Assembly (NCBI GenBank): GCA_003427395.1
Contig: BFEA01000225.1
Location: 2,174,539 to 2,200,569 of the forward strand
Source of the DNA: Chara braunii
Lineage: Eukaryota; Streptophyta; Charophyceae; Charales; Characeae
Length of the DNA: 26,031 bases
Direction: 5' to 3'
In this document: positions 1 to 9,540 of the stretch, in pieces
Layout of the letters: every line of letters begins with the position of its first letter
Numbering within the stretch: position 1 is the first letter of the stretch
Position numbers and translations under genes: made by a program
The notes under the pieces: model-generated
Seen by the model: the letters and a program-made list of their open reading frames with translations, nothing else
Told to the model about the DNA's origin: nothing
Database searches by the model: none

Positions 1-581
1 GCGCCCGGGGGGGGGGGGGTTCCGAAAGAGCAAGGTACCTACCCGAGTCCTAGCGTAAGGTTCATTGCGCTTTACCCGTTCCATTGCGGGGGTAAGGTGG
101 AGCCAGTCGAGAAGGATGCACTTACCTCGGGGGACTGTAGGTGCCAAACGAACCTGGAGATGAGTCTGGAGTAAGGCCAGCTAAGCCGTGGGTGAAACCC
201 TTAACAAACAAGAAGATCACCACGGCTAAAGCCTTTTAGGTTGAGTATGGGGACCGAGTAGGAATTGAGTCGTTTAACCGACGAATCGACAACCGACCTG
301 TTTTCAATGATAACAACAGATGATCCTCAAGGGATCAGCTAGACCTAGTCCAAGTCCTGAATCAGGTCGATTAAGCTGGCCTGTAACACAAAACAGGTCA
401 ACGCCCAAGACTAAAACCTGTAAGCCCTATGCGAGTTATCTTCTATATGGTGGTCCCATCAAACTTTCTGGTAGCCAACTAGGTCTAAGCCTAATCCTAA
501 GTCAGAACTCAAAGAAAAGGTAGACCTTTGGCTGGGTTTCCCTTATGCAGAGTGGACTGCCAACCCTGCCACCTGTCATAA

Positions 582-945
582 TCTAACTCCTCTAAACTAA
601 GAAAATTTCGGCAGCGCTTCCCGTAGGAAAACTGTCTTTCTATAATTTATATAAGTCTGAATACAAAAACAGGAATAGTCTTTGATTTTCTAAAGCTCAA
701 TTTTGTCTAACTCCCTGAATCAGTAAAAATTTGGGCAGCACTCCCTTTAGAAAGGGAGACTTCCTAGATTTTTACTAATCCATATATGATCGAGACAGTT
801 GAACTTTTGGAAAGTCGGAGATTTGTCTAACCCCTTGGATTTCCCGAAATTTCGGCAGCGCTTCCAGTAGGAAAAGTGGCGTACCAAGATTTATACAAGC
901 CCAAGTATGAGAAAAAACATCAAATGAATGCAGAAATCAAACTAA
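582..945 (-). repeat. Tandem units of ~120 bp with nested hairpins
   Basis: Units starting with TCTAACTCC/TCTAACCCC begin at 582, 706 and 826, with a further TCTAACTCC at 982. Each contains a GGCAGC(G/A)C motif. The middle unit folds as a nested hairpin: outer stem agtaaaaat/atttttact (722-730 with 768-776) and inner stem ctcccttt/aaagggag (741-748 with 751-758). The other two units share the internal motifs but have weaker outer stems. Confidence 0.75.
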
Positions 946-1228
946 GTAAAAAAAACTATCTCAGAAAATGCAGGAATTGAATCTAACTCCTACAACTCTA
1001 GCACGTGGCGAGCCTCTACAACAACTACCTATCAATTTAAACTCAGACTAGGTACCACTTAGGCACATGCATGTCAAGCCACAAAGGTAAGTACTCTCAC
1101 CATCCCCAAGTAGATTTAGCAAACATTAGTTCATAGTCTTTCAATGTTTTAACCCTTTATACCCTGCTTACATACGGCGAGAGAGAGAATAGGTTGCACA
1201 ACTATTTCTCTCTTCTTTGGGCATATGA

Positions 1229-1863
1229 CTAAGCCATTCATCTAAGAAACCATGCTTAGCCGCCCTGAACTGTTTAAATAGCCAAATTGTATATACCTTT
1301 TTGCACCTTAGTCTTCAAAAGGAGGGCGTAGGGCTGAGCCATTCATCTTAGAAACAATGTCTGGCTAGCCTTGTTCGTATATAAGTGCATATATATCACA
1401 GTATAGAGAATCCTATTCCTTTGGTCCCGTTATGGTCCTGAGGCCTCAGACTTAGACCATTCATCTTAGAAACAATGTCTAGTCCTCTGACCCTGAATCC
1501 TCCCTCAGAATAAAACAATCAAGGAGAGATGAGCCATTCATCTTAGAAACAANGCTCAGGTCTCCTTTTTTCAGCACACAAAAAAANCAGAGTACCCTGG
1601 GTCTGACCCAGAGACTGTTCAGAAGCCACCCAAGTAAACAGCGGCCAGACCATTCATCTTAGAAACAATGTCTGACCCTCAAAGTCAAGCAGCTAATACC
1701 CTTCAAAAAATAAGCAGCCAGGCCATTCATCTTAGAAACAATGCCTGACGAAATTAAAGAAACACAGCAACCAAGCCATTCATCTTAGAAACAATGCTTG
1801 GTTCTTCAGAAAACAGAACAAAACATAGCAGTCAGACCATTCATCTTGGAAACAATGCCCGAC
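1229..1863 (-). repeat. Array of 8 hairpin units with constant centre and covarying stems
   Basis: The centre cattcatcttagaaacaat recurs at irregular spacing of roughly 53-120 bases. It is bracketed by short stems that differ between units but remain complementary, for example aaccaagc/gcttggtt (1769-1803), gtcagac/gcccgac with G-U pairs (1831-1863) and gccaggc/gcctgac near 1717-1748. The centre can also close on itself through CATT/AATG. One unit (1331-1370) has mismatched flanks. Spacers are unrelated A/T-rich sequence. The family is not one I recognise. Confidence 0.85.
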
Positions 1864-3289
1864 TCTATAAAACCCGTTCAATTGCAAGCAAAACTGCCTT
1901 TCTCCCAACCTCTCCTCCTGATGCAACCCCTTGTGACAATCTGCCTTCAGGCAAACAAGAAACTGAAACTTCCATTATACAATCATTCCTTTAGTTAGTT
2001 AGTCTGATTTGTGTTCTGAACGTCAATCCAAAAGTCAAAGTAGAGGTTACACTCAGCATAGCCAAACAATACATAGGGAGGAATGTAGGTAGGGGTTATA
2101 CTGGGTTTATAAGGGAAAGCCAAGGTTACCTCTGAGTTCCCTGCCTCCAGAACTCCTCCTGAGTTCTGGCAGGGCTCCCGCAATCGGTGGGGCAACCTCC
2201 CACAAAGGCCTTGGTGCGGATTACGGGTTGCAGTCCCGGCTGCCGCCTTCCTCTCCAAACCAATGGACTAGACTGAGAGTGAGAAGGGCAGAAGAAGAAA
2301 CATTAAGTCTCTCAGATACAAGAGGGGTGCACTCAGACTCGCGTGAGAGGGCCTTGATGTCTTCATCGCCTGAGGGCCCCGCAATGATGGCCAAGTGTCA
2401 CAGCTTGGTCAACTCCCAAAGTCAAACAACGACATCAGCCTCTCCTGACAGACTCCCAATTCGCAACGGCAGCCCACCCCTCCGTATTGCCCGCTCCCTC
2501 CAAGCTTTCGTTGTAACAACCCCCTCTTCTCTTTAACTGCAGTCACGCATCACTAAGCAATCACCCTCCGAGTGTTGCAGCACTCCATAGTAGTATGCTG
2601 GTGCACGTCGCTTGTACACAGCCTGTACACAACCCGCCGTCATAACACACAGCAACAGTCGGCAGCGGTCACCAGCAGCTCATGCTCAGCTAATAGGCAC
2701 CGCAGCAGTTAGAGCAGTTTTGAGCAGCAGCCAGCCACGGATCGTATATGGCGGTAATACGCAGCGGCCAACAACAGTGGTTATATTGGTATGACAAAGG
2801 TACTGAGTATTTAATTAAGGTTGGTTGGTTGGCGGATGGGGTTTGCATGGCTAAAGCGAGGGGTATGAGTATAAGAACTGGTTGGAGTTGACTCCACGTA
2901 GTGTGTGAACTCTTGTCTGACTTTTGATGTGATTGCAGGTACGTTAAAAGACTTGGGGTTTTGGTTGGGCTGCCTTTCGTTCGCGTATATTGTGAGAAGT
3001 GATCGTCACGTAATTATTCCCCTTGTGTATATGTATATGCGGATGTATGTGCACCTGCGTGAGAAATTAGCGCGGCCTGAAGTGCCGGTGTTGTAAGGGG
3101 CATGAGCCTAACACGAGAAGGGCTCTTATTTCCTTGATAAACGGTAAAGGTGATTGTTTTTTTTTCTTGTTGCGATTTATCTTGGCGGAACGATAAAGTT
3201 CTGGGCGGAAGGGACAGCGTGTTGCTGGTCATGCGCCAGACAACTCACCACCGCTTCAAACTCCCTCCTGCCCTAGGGGCCGTCTTGCC

Positions 3290-3600
3290 CCGCACCCGTT
3301 GGGGCACCTCAGGGTGCAGAAGGCGGGAAAGGCCCTCAGGTCGAAAACTAAAGGTTTACCCCCTTTGGCTCGCGCTTCAGCCAACGCCTGAGCGTCGAAA
3401 GGTGATCCTTTGGCTCAGAGTAGGCCATTTGGGTGTGGGCACTACATAATGCGTCGTCATCGCAGTTACTCGCGTAGAGCTGCATAGCGAGATAGTATGT
3501 GTAAGTCCAGCGCCCTCGCGATCTTATACTAAGTTCGCGCGCGGCATTCGTCGCATCCCGCACTAAAAGAGTTATTGGTCAGGCGACGAAACCACGAGCG
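3290..3600 (+). repeat. Diverged older copy of part of the 931-bp unit
   Basis: This stretch keeps the same series of landmarks as the right half of the 931-bp units: a gtgcagaagg motif, gcgtcgaaag, tgtgggcactacataatgcg, then cttatactaag (TATA-like, about 3524-3534) followed by cgcgcgcggc. Identity is low and has many indels. It suggests that the promoter region was amplified more than once. Confidence 0.55.
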
Positions 3601-3638
3601 TGACACGGCCAGTAAACTTGGGGTTTTGGTAACGTGAA

Positions 3639-4569
3639 GCGGCACGTGGGCGGAGGACTAGCCCCGATCAACCTATGGGAGTCCGTGTACGGGCCTCATT
3701 ATCCCGGACGCCGGGTAGCCTATGAGTAGGATACCGGACCTCCTCCGCGCGCGCGTTGTTTGGGCTTATCCACCCCCTTCCATTTTAGAGGGCCATCAAC
3801 TAAATGGGGCTTGGAGTGAGTTTCCTTTTTGCGTTTTCATGGTTGGACGTTATAGTCCGTGGCGGCCATCAAAGTCAAACCCCTTGATGTTCGACCGCCA
3901 CGACAGCTTAAAGTTGTCTACTCAACCCCTCTGCACAGGGTGCAGAAGAGGTGTGGTCTTCAACCGCGCATGGCGGTTGTCCAGCGTCGAGAGATTAACC
4001 CTCAAGACGCGTGTCAGCCGACACTTGAGTGTTGAATGCGACCCTCGAGATTAACGAGGACCGCATGGATGTGGGTACCATATAATACGCCATCACTACG
4101 ACCGCTTGCGCACGTTTGCATCGCGAGTCAAATGTGAGTAGCCCTGCGTCTGCGCAATTTTTATACTAAAGCCTCGCGCGCGACACCCACCCGATTTCTG
4201 CGTCGAAGGGTTATGGGACGGCTACTGAGGGGCTAGGGGCGTCGTCGCATTGTTTGTGCCATGTCGTTCTGTGTGTGTATGTGTGTGCGTGCGTTCCCTT
4301 TGTGTTTGTAGAGTAGTGTATGCGTGGTAAGTGGGATACGTCCTAGCCGACCGGCGACGAACCGCCCTTGGGACCTCAACCCCCCAAGGTGTCGGTCCGC
4401 GTGCGGGTCCGATAGGCGTGCTACCGAGCGTACCCCCTATGCTACAGCGAACGAGAAACGCCCTCGACTGGTCCACCTCTGCGATTGCAATTGAGTAGCT
4501 TTCGTACTGTGGACTGGTAGCTCGGCGGGGATACGCCCACCGAAGGGAGGTGACAGCTCCCGTAAGGNA
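3639..4569 (+). repeat. 931-bp tandem LTR repeat, unit 1
   Basis: Starts at gcggcacgtgggcggagg and repeats at 4570 with a 931-bp period, about 96-97% identical by eye. It contains a TATA-like ttatactaaa at 4161-4170 after a tgcgcaattt stretch, GCGC-rich sequence just downstream, and a (TG)n-rich run at 4270-4293. The 3' LTR begins the same unit at 25560. It probably carries promoter or enhancer sequence. Confidence 0.88.
4161..4170 (+). promoter_or_regulatory. TATA-like box, LTR unit 1
   Basis: TTATACTAAA sits in otherwise G/C-rich sequence and is preserved in each 931-bp unit and in the diverged copy upstream. Transcription would start some 30 bp downstream, leaving a long untranslated leader to Gag1. 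No start site can be shown from sequence alone. Confidence 0.4.
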
Positions 4570-5500
4570 GCGGCACGTGGGCGGAGGACTAGCCCCGGTC
4601 AGCCTATGGGAGTCCGTGTACGGGCCTCATTATCCCGGACGCCGGGTAGCCCATGGGTAGGATCCCGGACCTCCTCCGCGCGCGCGTCGTTTGGGCTTAC
4701 CCACCCCCTTCCATTTTAGAAGGCCATCAACCAAATGGGGGTTGGAGTGAGTTTCCTTTTTGCGTTTTCCTGGTTGGACGTTATAGTCTGTGGCGGCCGT
4801 CAAAGTCAAACCCCTTGATGTTCGACCGCCACGACAGCTTAAAGCTGTCTACTCAACCCCTCTGCACAGGGTGCAGAAGAGGGTGTGGTCTTCAACCGCG
4901 CATGGCAGTTGTCCAGCGTCGAGAGATTAACCCTCAAGGTGCGTGTCAGCCGACACTTGAGTGTCGAATGCGACCCTCGAGATTAACGAGGACCACATGG
5001 ATGTGGGTACCATATAGTACGCCATCACTATGACCGCTTGCGCACGTTTGCATCGCGAGTCAAATGTGAGTAGCCTTGCGTCTGCGCGATTTTTATACTA
5101 AAGTCTCGCGCGCGACGCCCACCCGATTTCTGCGTCGAAGGGTTATGGGATGGCTACTGAGGGGCTAGGGGCGTCGTCGCGTTGTTTGTGCCATGTCGTT
5201 CTATGTGTGTATGTGTGTGCGTGCATTCCCTTTGTGTTCGTAGAGTAGTGTATGCGTGGTAAGTGGGATACGTCCTAGCCGGCCGGCGACGAACTGCCCT
5301 TGGGACTTCAGCCCCCCAAGGTGTCGGTCCGCGTGCGGGTCCGATAGGCGTGCTACCGCGCGTACCTCCAATGCTACAGCGAACGAGAAACGCCCTCGGC
5401 TGGTCCACCTCTGCGATTGCAATTGAGTAGCTTTCGTACTGTGGACTGGTAGCTCGGCGGGGATACGCCCACCGAAGGGAGGTGACAGCTCCCGTAAGGT
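4570..5500 (+). repeat. 931-bp tandem LTR repeat, unit 2
   Basis: Second direct copy, with the TATA-like ttttatacta at 5091-5100 and the (TG)n run at 5203-5224. It ends at cccgtaaggt near 5500, where unit 1 joins unit 2 (an N at 4568 marks that junction). Sequence after 5500 to the LTR end is single-copy. Confidence 0.88.
5091..5100 (+). promoter_or_regulatory. TATA-like box, LTR unit 2
   Basis: TTTTATACTA is the second copy of the same element and the closer of the two to the coding region, hence the better candidate for the genomic RNA promoter. Another TATA-like sequence (tataaaaagg, about 5807-5816) lies after the primer site and could only drive a subgenomic RNA. Confidence 0.4.
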
Positions 5501-5695
5501 GGAGGTAAGTTGTGCCTCGCGTAGGCCCTATCCTGTCGTAGGGGCTCGTGAGAGGTATGGCTGGCACACTCGGCCGGAGCGGCCTAAGGAAGCTCCATTT
5601 GTGTGTTCGCGAAAAGGTTAGTCCAACTCCTGCGTGACGCGGCCGAGAGGGTCCCGCGCTGCCACGAGCAGTGCCGGGCCGATGCGCTCGACAGG

Positions 5696-5712
5696 TGGCG
5701 CCGTTGCCGGGG
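5696..5712 (+). promoter_or_regulatory. Primer-binding site, tRNA-Asp
   Basis: The sequence tggcgccgttgccgggg is the exact reverse complement of the 3' end of plant nuclear tRNA-Asp(GTC), including the terminal CCA. It lies two bases after the CA that closes the LTR, the standard position for minus-strand priming. tRNA-Asp priming is known for several large plant Ty3/gypsy lineages. The match is 17 of 17 and fixes the LTR boundary and the orientation of the element. Confidence 0.93.
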
Positions 5713-6007
5713 ATAACGGAAGCCTACCGTTGTCCCTGGTGGAACGACATCCGGGTATAAGTGAGAAAATAGGCATTAGAGAATGATAAGTGATGAGGGA
5801 CTAAGTATAAAAAGGAGAAGTTAGCGCCGGTATATGTCTATTTGATTATCTGCACGGTCCTAGCCAGAGCGTAAAGGATGGCAATACTCACGACAAGGGT
5901 GAGGCTAGGTGAGAAACGCGGGCTAGACCAGGTTGGAGTAGAATGCTAAGTAGGTGAGTGTCTTTGGTTTGCTCTTAACAGGAAATTGGAAAAGGAGGCC
6001 TGCCAAG
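5713..6007 (+). other. Untranslated leader between primer site and Gag1
   Basis: No coding frame is evident. It contains tataaaaagg (about 5807-5816) and, just before Gag1, a purine-rich aattggaaaaggaggcc stretch. An open frame begins at 5954 but the first methionine that starts Gag-like sequence is at 6008. Packaging or dimerisation signals would be expected here but I cannot identify any. Confidence 0.6.
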
Positions 6008-8181
6008 ATGCCGGAGGGTGGTGATGCCGGAAGGGTCCTGACCATCGAGGATCTCATCGCAGCCCTAGATCGATACGAGAGGACCCCGAGTAACGTTCCG
6101 AAGGTTGAGACCTTCCTTTTCGATGGGGAGAGGGTCTCGGATTGGCTAGATTTGGTGGAGCAGGCAATGGTGGGATTGTCAGATGAGATGAAATTCCAAT
6201 GCGTTATGAGGTATGTGCTCCATAGGCACCACCAGGAAGTGCAGAAGGTTGTGGACGCTGCCCATAGCAGCTGGGCAAGATTCAAGGAGAACATGTTGCG
6301 CAAGTATCGGTTGGGTGATGGGTTGCTTACCATTCAAGATCTTGAGGGGATGAACAAGGATGACTTTACCACGATAGGGGCCTTCGTACAAGGGTTTAAG
6401 AAGAAGGCGAGGAAAGTTCACGGGATCTCTGAGGAGAGGCAGTGCGCTATCTTTCTGGGGCTGCTCATTGGGTCAGAGGCAGCCGAACCGACAAGCCATG
6501 GAGCAGGCAGCGCAAAGCTTACCTGGGCCACCATCGACAGAGGAGTGGAGGATGGGAGTTTGGACCAGGTAGAGCAGCATCAGATGCGCCTGCAAAGGAG
6601 GAAAAGAAAGGAAAGGGACGCTACTGCATCAGGGACCCCGGGGATGAAGAGGATCATCACTGATGTACTTGCGGCATTAGGCTATGGCCAGGATGCCGAG
6701 GCGCAGAGAAAGGCGGTAGCCGTGGTCCAAGGCCGAGGGAAAGAGGTGGGGGATGAAGGCACCGGGCAAGAGGCTTACGGTGGGGAGGAAACGGGGTCAC
6801 AAATCCTTACCAAGACCCAGCGGAAGCAACGCAATCTGTTGCAGGGTGGCCAAGGGTTTGGCAAAGGACAGCCCCCCCAGGCAATCGCTGCACCACCAGT
6901 AGCCGCCGTAACCGCGCCCATATCGATAGGGCCGGCGCCAATGGGGCCACCCCCGGCCTGCGGACATTGGGTACCACATTGTCAAGCGGCACCCTGACCC
7001 AACTGTAGTCATTGTACCTCGTGTGGAGGGGGCCAAACCCATACTGGACAAATGGTTCCATTCTGGGGTCCGTCAACAAGCGCAGGGCCGCCAAGTTTCC
7101 CGGCGACGCAAGGCCAATTCACGGCCCAGTCTCCCCCTTCACAGCAAGCATCGCAGGCTAGTGTGGCGGGAGGAGGAGGCCAAGGGCAAGGAGGGCAGGG
7201 CAATGGTGGTCGGGGACAAGGAGGCCGAGGGGGTGGCGGACGAGGCCGAAATGGAGGAGGACATGGCGGCAGATGGAACAACCAAGGGGGCCAGGGCCAA
7301 GGAGACCAAGGTAGTCAGCAAGGAGGCCAAGGGTATGGGAGACCCCGCTTCGACTGGCGGAACGCAACCTGCTGGCATTGTGGTATTGTAGGCCACACGA
7401 TTCGGTTCTGCCAGCAACGGCGGGATGATGAGCTTGCAGGCCTGATTTCCTCTTGTATGGATGGGGATATATACGATAAGTGGGGGGAGCACATTGACCC
7501 CAGGACCCCGGGAGGGATCAGGCAGGAAGCCCTCAGGCGGGCGGCGGCAGGGCCATCGACCGCCCCGGCCATGTTTAGACTGTGGCAGGAGAGAGAAGCC
7601 CCGACCATAAGGATCGAAGAGATTACGGGGGATAGTGAGGAGGTTACGCAACGATTAAAGGCCGGGGCCATAAAAGAAGAGTCGATAATTGTTGAGTCAG
7701 ACGGTGAGGAGAGAGAGGATGAAGGGGAGCCGGCCGTAACCACCCTGGAAAAGATGGAGGATTTAATGGAAAAAATAGGGAGGTACCTGCGGAAGCTGAA
7801 AGAGTTATGTGATGAGGTCCAAGGGTGGAGAGCCGACCTCCCAAAGATCTTCCTCTATGAGAACGGGCCGGGGCCGGCAGCTGGACAGCAAAGTAGCCCC
7901 GGGATTGCCGTAGCGGGGTCTGGCCCCAGGTCAGGAATGATGTTCAGACCGCTCACCCGCATGGGCGGGCGCCGCAAGCAACCCAAACCAGGAGCCAAAG
8001 TAAGGCGGGCCCTAGTCAGCCACCAAGCCAAGCGCCAAGTCAGGCACCTCCACGGAAGAGACCTGAGCCTGAACGTAGAAAGGAGGTGGTTGAGGTCCAG
8101 GAAGAAGAAGAAAAGGATGACGACACAGAGGATGAGAGACTCCGTCAGGAGGAGAATCGGCGGACGGAGCAGAGAGCGTAG
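6008..8181 (+). pseudogene. gag: Gag1 polyprotein (capsid + zinc knuckle), broken
   Basis: Structural protein that would form the particle and bind genomic RNA. The ATG at 6008 is chosen because residues from MPEGGDAG onwards read as Gag. Residues ~35-160 form an alpha-helical capsid-type domain (FLFDGERVSDWLDLVEQAM, SWARFKENMLRKYRLG). A basic, glutamine-rich region follows. An in-frame TGA at 6995-6997 interrupts it, but the same frame continues beyond. A Gly/Gln/Arg-rich tract (about 7160-7340) precedes a canonical CX2CX4HX4C zinc knuckle at 7370-7411. A frameshift near 8000-8010 moves the true C-terminus, which is acidic and charged, into another frame that ends at TAG 8179-8181, right at an inversion breakpoint. 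About 724 codons in all. No protease follows on this strand; it lies inverted just downstream. Confidence 0.85.
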
Positions 8182-8189
8182 AGAAAAGA

Positions 8190-9540
8190 GTGATGAATGG
8201 CTTTTCTTCAGTCCCTGCATAATTTGGCGCCCCCAGCACCAACCCTCCTTTCCTAAATTCTCCCTTCATCCTGGTTACTGCTTCTTCCTGGTCTTCGCCC
8301 CAAACCCACTCCTGGTCCTGGCGCACCAACTTCCTTAAATGTTCAGTCTTGGCGGCGAAGTTTTTCACAAAGCTCCTCCAAAATCCGCAAGTACCAAGAA
8401 AGCTTCTCACATCCGTTATGGTCTGGAAAGGCACCGACCACTCTAGAATTTTGTCTGTCTTCTTCACGTCTGGTTTCCGGCCCTTCTCGTTGCAGACAAA
8501 CCCCAGGATGGTGGTTTCTCTCATGCAGTGCTTGGACTTTGGCCCACTTGCAGTGAGGTTGTGCTCCTCTAGCAGACCCAAGACTCGATCGAAATCCTGG
8601 ATATGCCTTCAGACAAAACGTCTTAATCCGGGCTGCATTTCGTCCTCCTCTTTCTCCTTTGGCCCTTTGACCCTTTGGCCGCCAAGTCGTCGATATAGGG
8701 CTGAGTGATGTGCGGACTGACCGTTTGCATGAACCTGATCATATGTCTTTGAACCATTGCTACCGCATTCGTCCAACCTTGGGGAGCCACATTCATGTGG
8801 ATTAGCCCCCTTGGCGTGTGCATCGCCGTCACCGGCCTATCGCGCGGGTATACAGGGAACTGATCATACCCGGAATAGAGGTCTATAAGTGAGATTATGG
8901 GCCTCCCTGCGCATGACTCTGATAGTGCGTCTGCGTTCGGCAAGCCTTCCGCATCTCGCACCGTTACCGCATTTAGTCGCTGCAGATCCTGTACCCACCG
9001 TAGCGTCCCGTTCGGCTTAATGAAGCAGAACCAAGGGGAAGCATACGGACCGCTAGAATAGCCGGCAACATGCGTGCGCATCTTGCCATCCAGATAGTCC
9101 ACCACCATTTTCTCCTCATCAGGGTTTGGGTATCGCGCACCCCTCAAATTCCAAGGCTCATGGGGGACGGTGTGGATCCGGATCATCGGGATCTTGTCCA
9201 CATCCAGCCTCCCTCGCTGGTCATTATTAAAGGCGTAGGCGCGATGCCTCTTCTTCATCAATTGCACCATCAACATCCTTTCCTAAGGCGAGAGAAACCC
9301 TGGCTCCCCGACTATTGACTCTCCTTCATTTCCATCATTGATACGGCATGGACCCCTTAGAGCCTGCTCTTGCATTCGCCGTATCAATCCTCGCTCCCGC
9401 TCGTAATAGGCTTCTTCATCTTCTGTAACGAGCACGGGAATAGGGCGACACTTTTTATCTATCGTTTTGTACCGCCTTTGGGCGCCCTGCTTAAGTCGTC
9501 CCCTAAAAAAGGCCGGCCTGTCGTCTGCGCTTGTGCCATC
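8190..9540 (-). pseudogene. pol: Reverse transcriptase (Ty3/gypsy), inverted and broken
   Basis: Would copy element RNA into DNA. On the minus strand the N-terminal part reads to an in-frame TAG (9283-9285), then the fingers and palm follow: SPWFCFIKPNGTLRWVQDL, the catalytic-Asp region ISLIDLYSGYDQ, GLIHMNVAPQGWTNA, and the YIDD active-site box at 8686-8697. Directly after it, an 8-base tandem duplication (plus strand about 8657-8680) shifts the frame. An in-frame TGA (8609-8611) lies between the palm and the thumb. The thumb/connection reads LLEEHNLTASGPKSKHCM and DVRSFLGTCGFWRSFVKNFA, standard for Ty3/gypsy RT. Sense reading stops near 8190 at the inversion breakpoint, before the first RNase H catalytic Asp. 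The frame continuing to 8012 is antisense to Gag1 and meaningless. Confidence 0.87.

Larger units (their letters stand above)
191..2791 (-). repeat. LTR core, inverted copy (5' LTR arm)
   Basis: This 2.6 kb segment is the reverse complement of 21898-24652, although its flanks on both sides match those of the other copy in direct orientation. The stretch from about 1400 to 2560 is about 99% identical to its partner, whereas 191-600 differs by roughly 5-10%. It contains three TCTAACTCC-type units (582-945), eight covarying hairpin units (1229-1863), a perfect small hairpin at 2147-2169 and a CAG/GCC-rich end (2590-2791). Short ORFs are present and conserved between arms, but recent duplication or conversion explains that; I see no protein family. 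Confidence 0.85.
1..5693 (+). repeat. 5' long terminal repeat (~5.7 kb)
   Basis: Positions 1-190 and 2792-4109 recur in the same order and orientation at 20976-21165 and 24675-26031, about 95% alike by eye with several indels. The right end is fixed by the terminal CA at 5692-5693, two bases before a perfect tRNA-Asp primer-binding site. Window position 2 aligns with 20977, so the left terminus should lie about 15-25 bases upstream of the window. Inside are an inverted core (191-2791), a unique part, and a 931-bp tandem duplication with TATA-like boxes. No open reading frame in it looks genuine. About 5% divergence from the other LTR implies an old insertion. Confidence 0.85.

Noticed and set aside
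1794-1998. Short ORFs whose translations are identical in both LTR arms
   Set aside because: The identity is at nucleotide level in every frame and comes from the near-identical arms, so it gives no evidence of protein selection.
1995-2536. 87-aa and 102-aa ORFs shared by both LTR cores
   Set aside because: Overlapping frames on opposite strands, low-complexity Ser/Arg-rich product, no family recognised; conserved only because the arms are duplicates.
191-2791. DNA transposon inserted in the LTR
   Set aside because: No terminal inverted repeats, target duplication or transposase could be found; the data fit an inverted LTR segment equally well.
4222-5567. Minus-strand ORFs with Thr-His repeats in the 931-bp units
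   Set aside because: They are produced by the (TG)n run and are duplicated only because the unit is duplicated.
5949-5983. Mini-intron between gtaggtgagt and cttaacag before Gag1
   Set aside because: Only about 35 bases long, too short for a plant or algal spliceosomal intron; the acceptor might serve a longer intron but no donor can be chosen.
8012-8190. C-terminal extension of the minus-strand RT frame
   Set aside because: It runs past the inversion breakpoint and is simply antisense to the end of Gag1.
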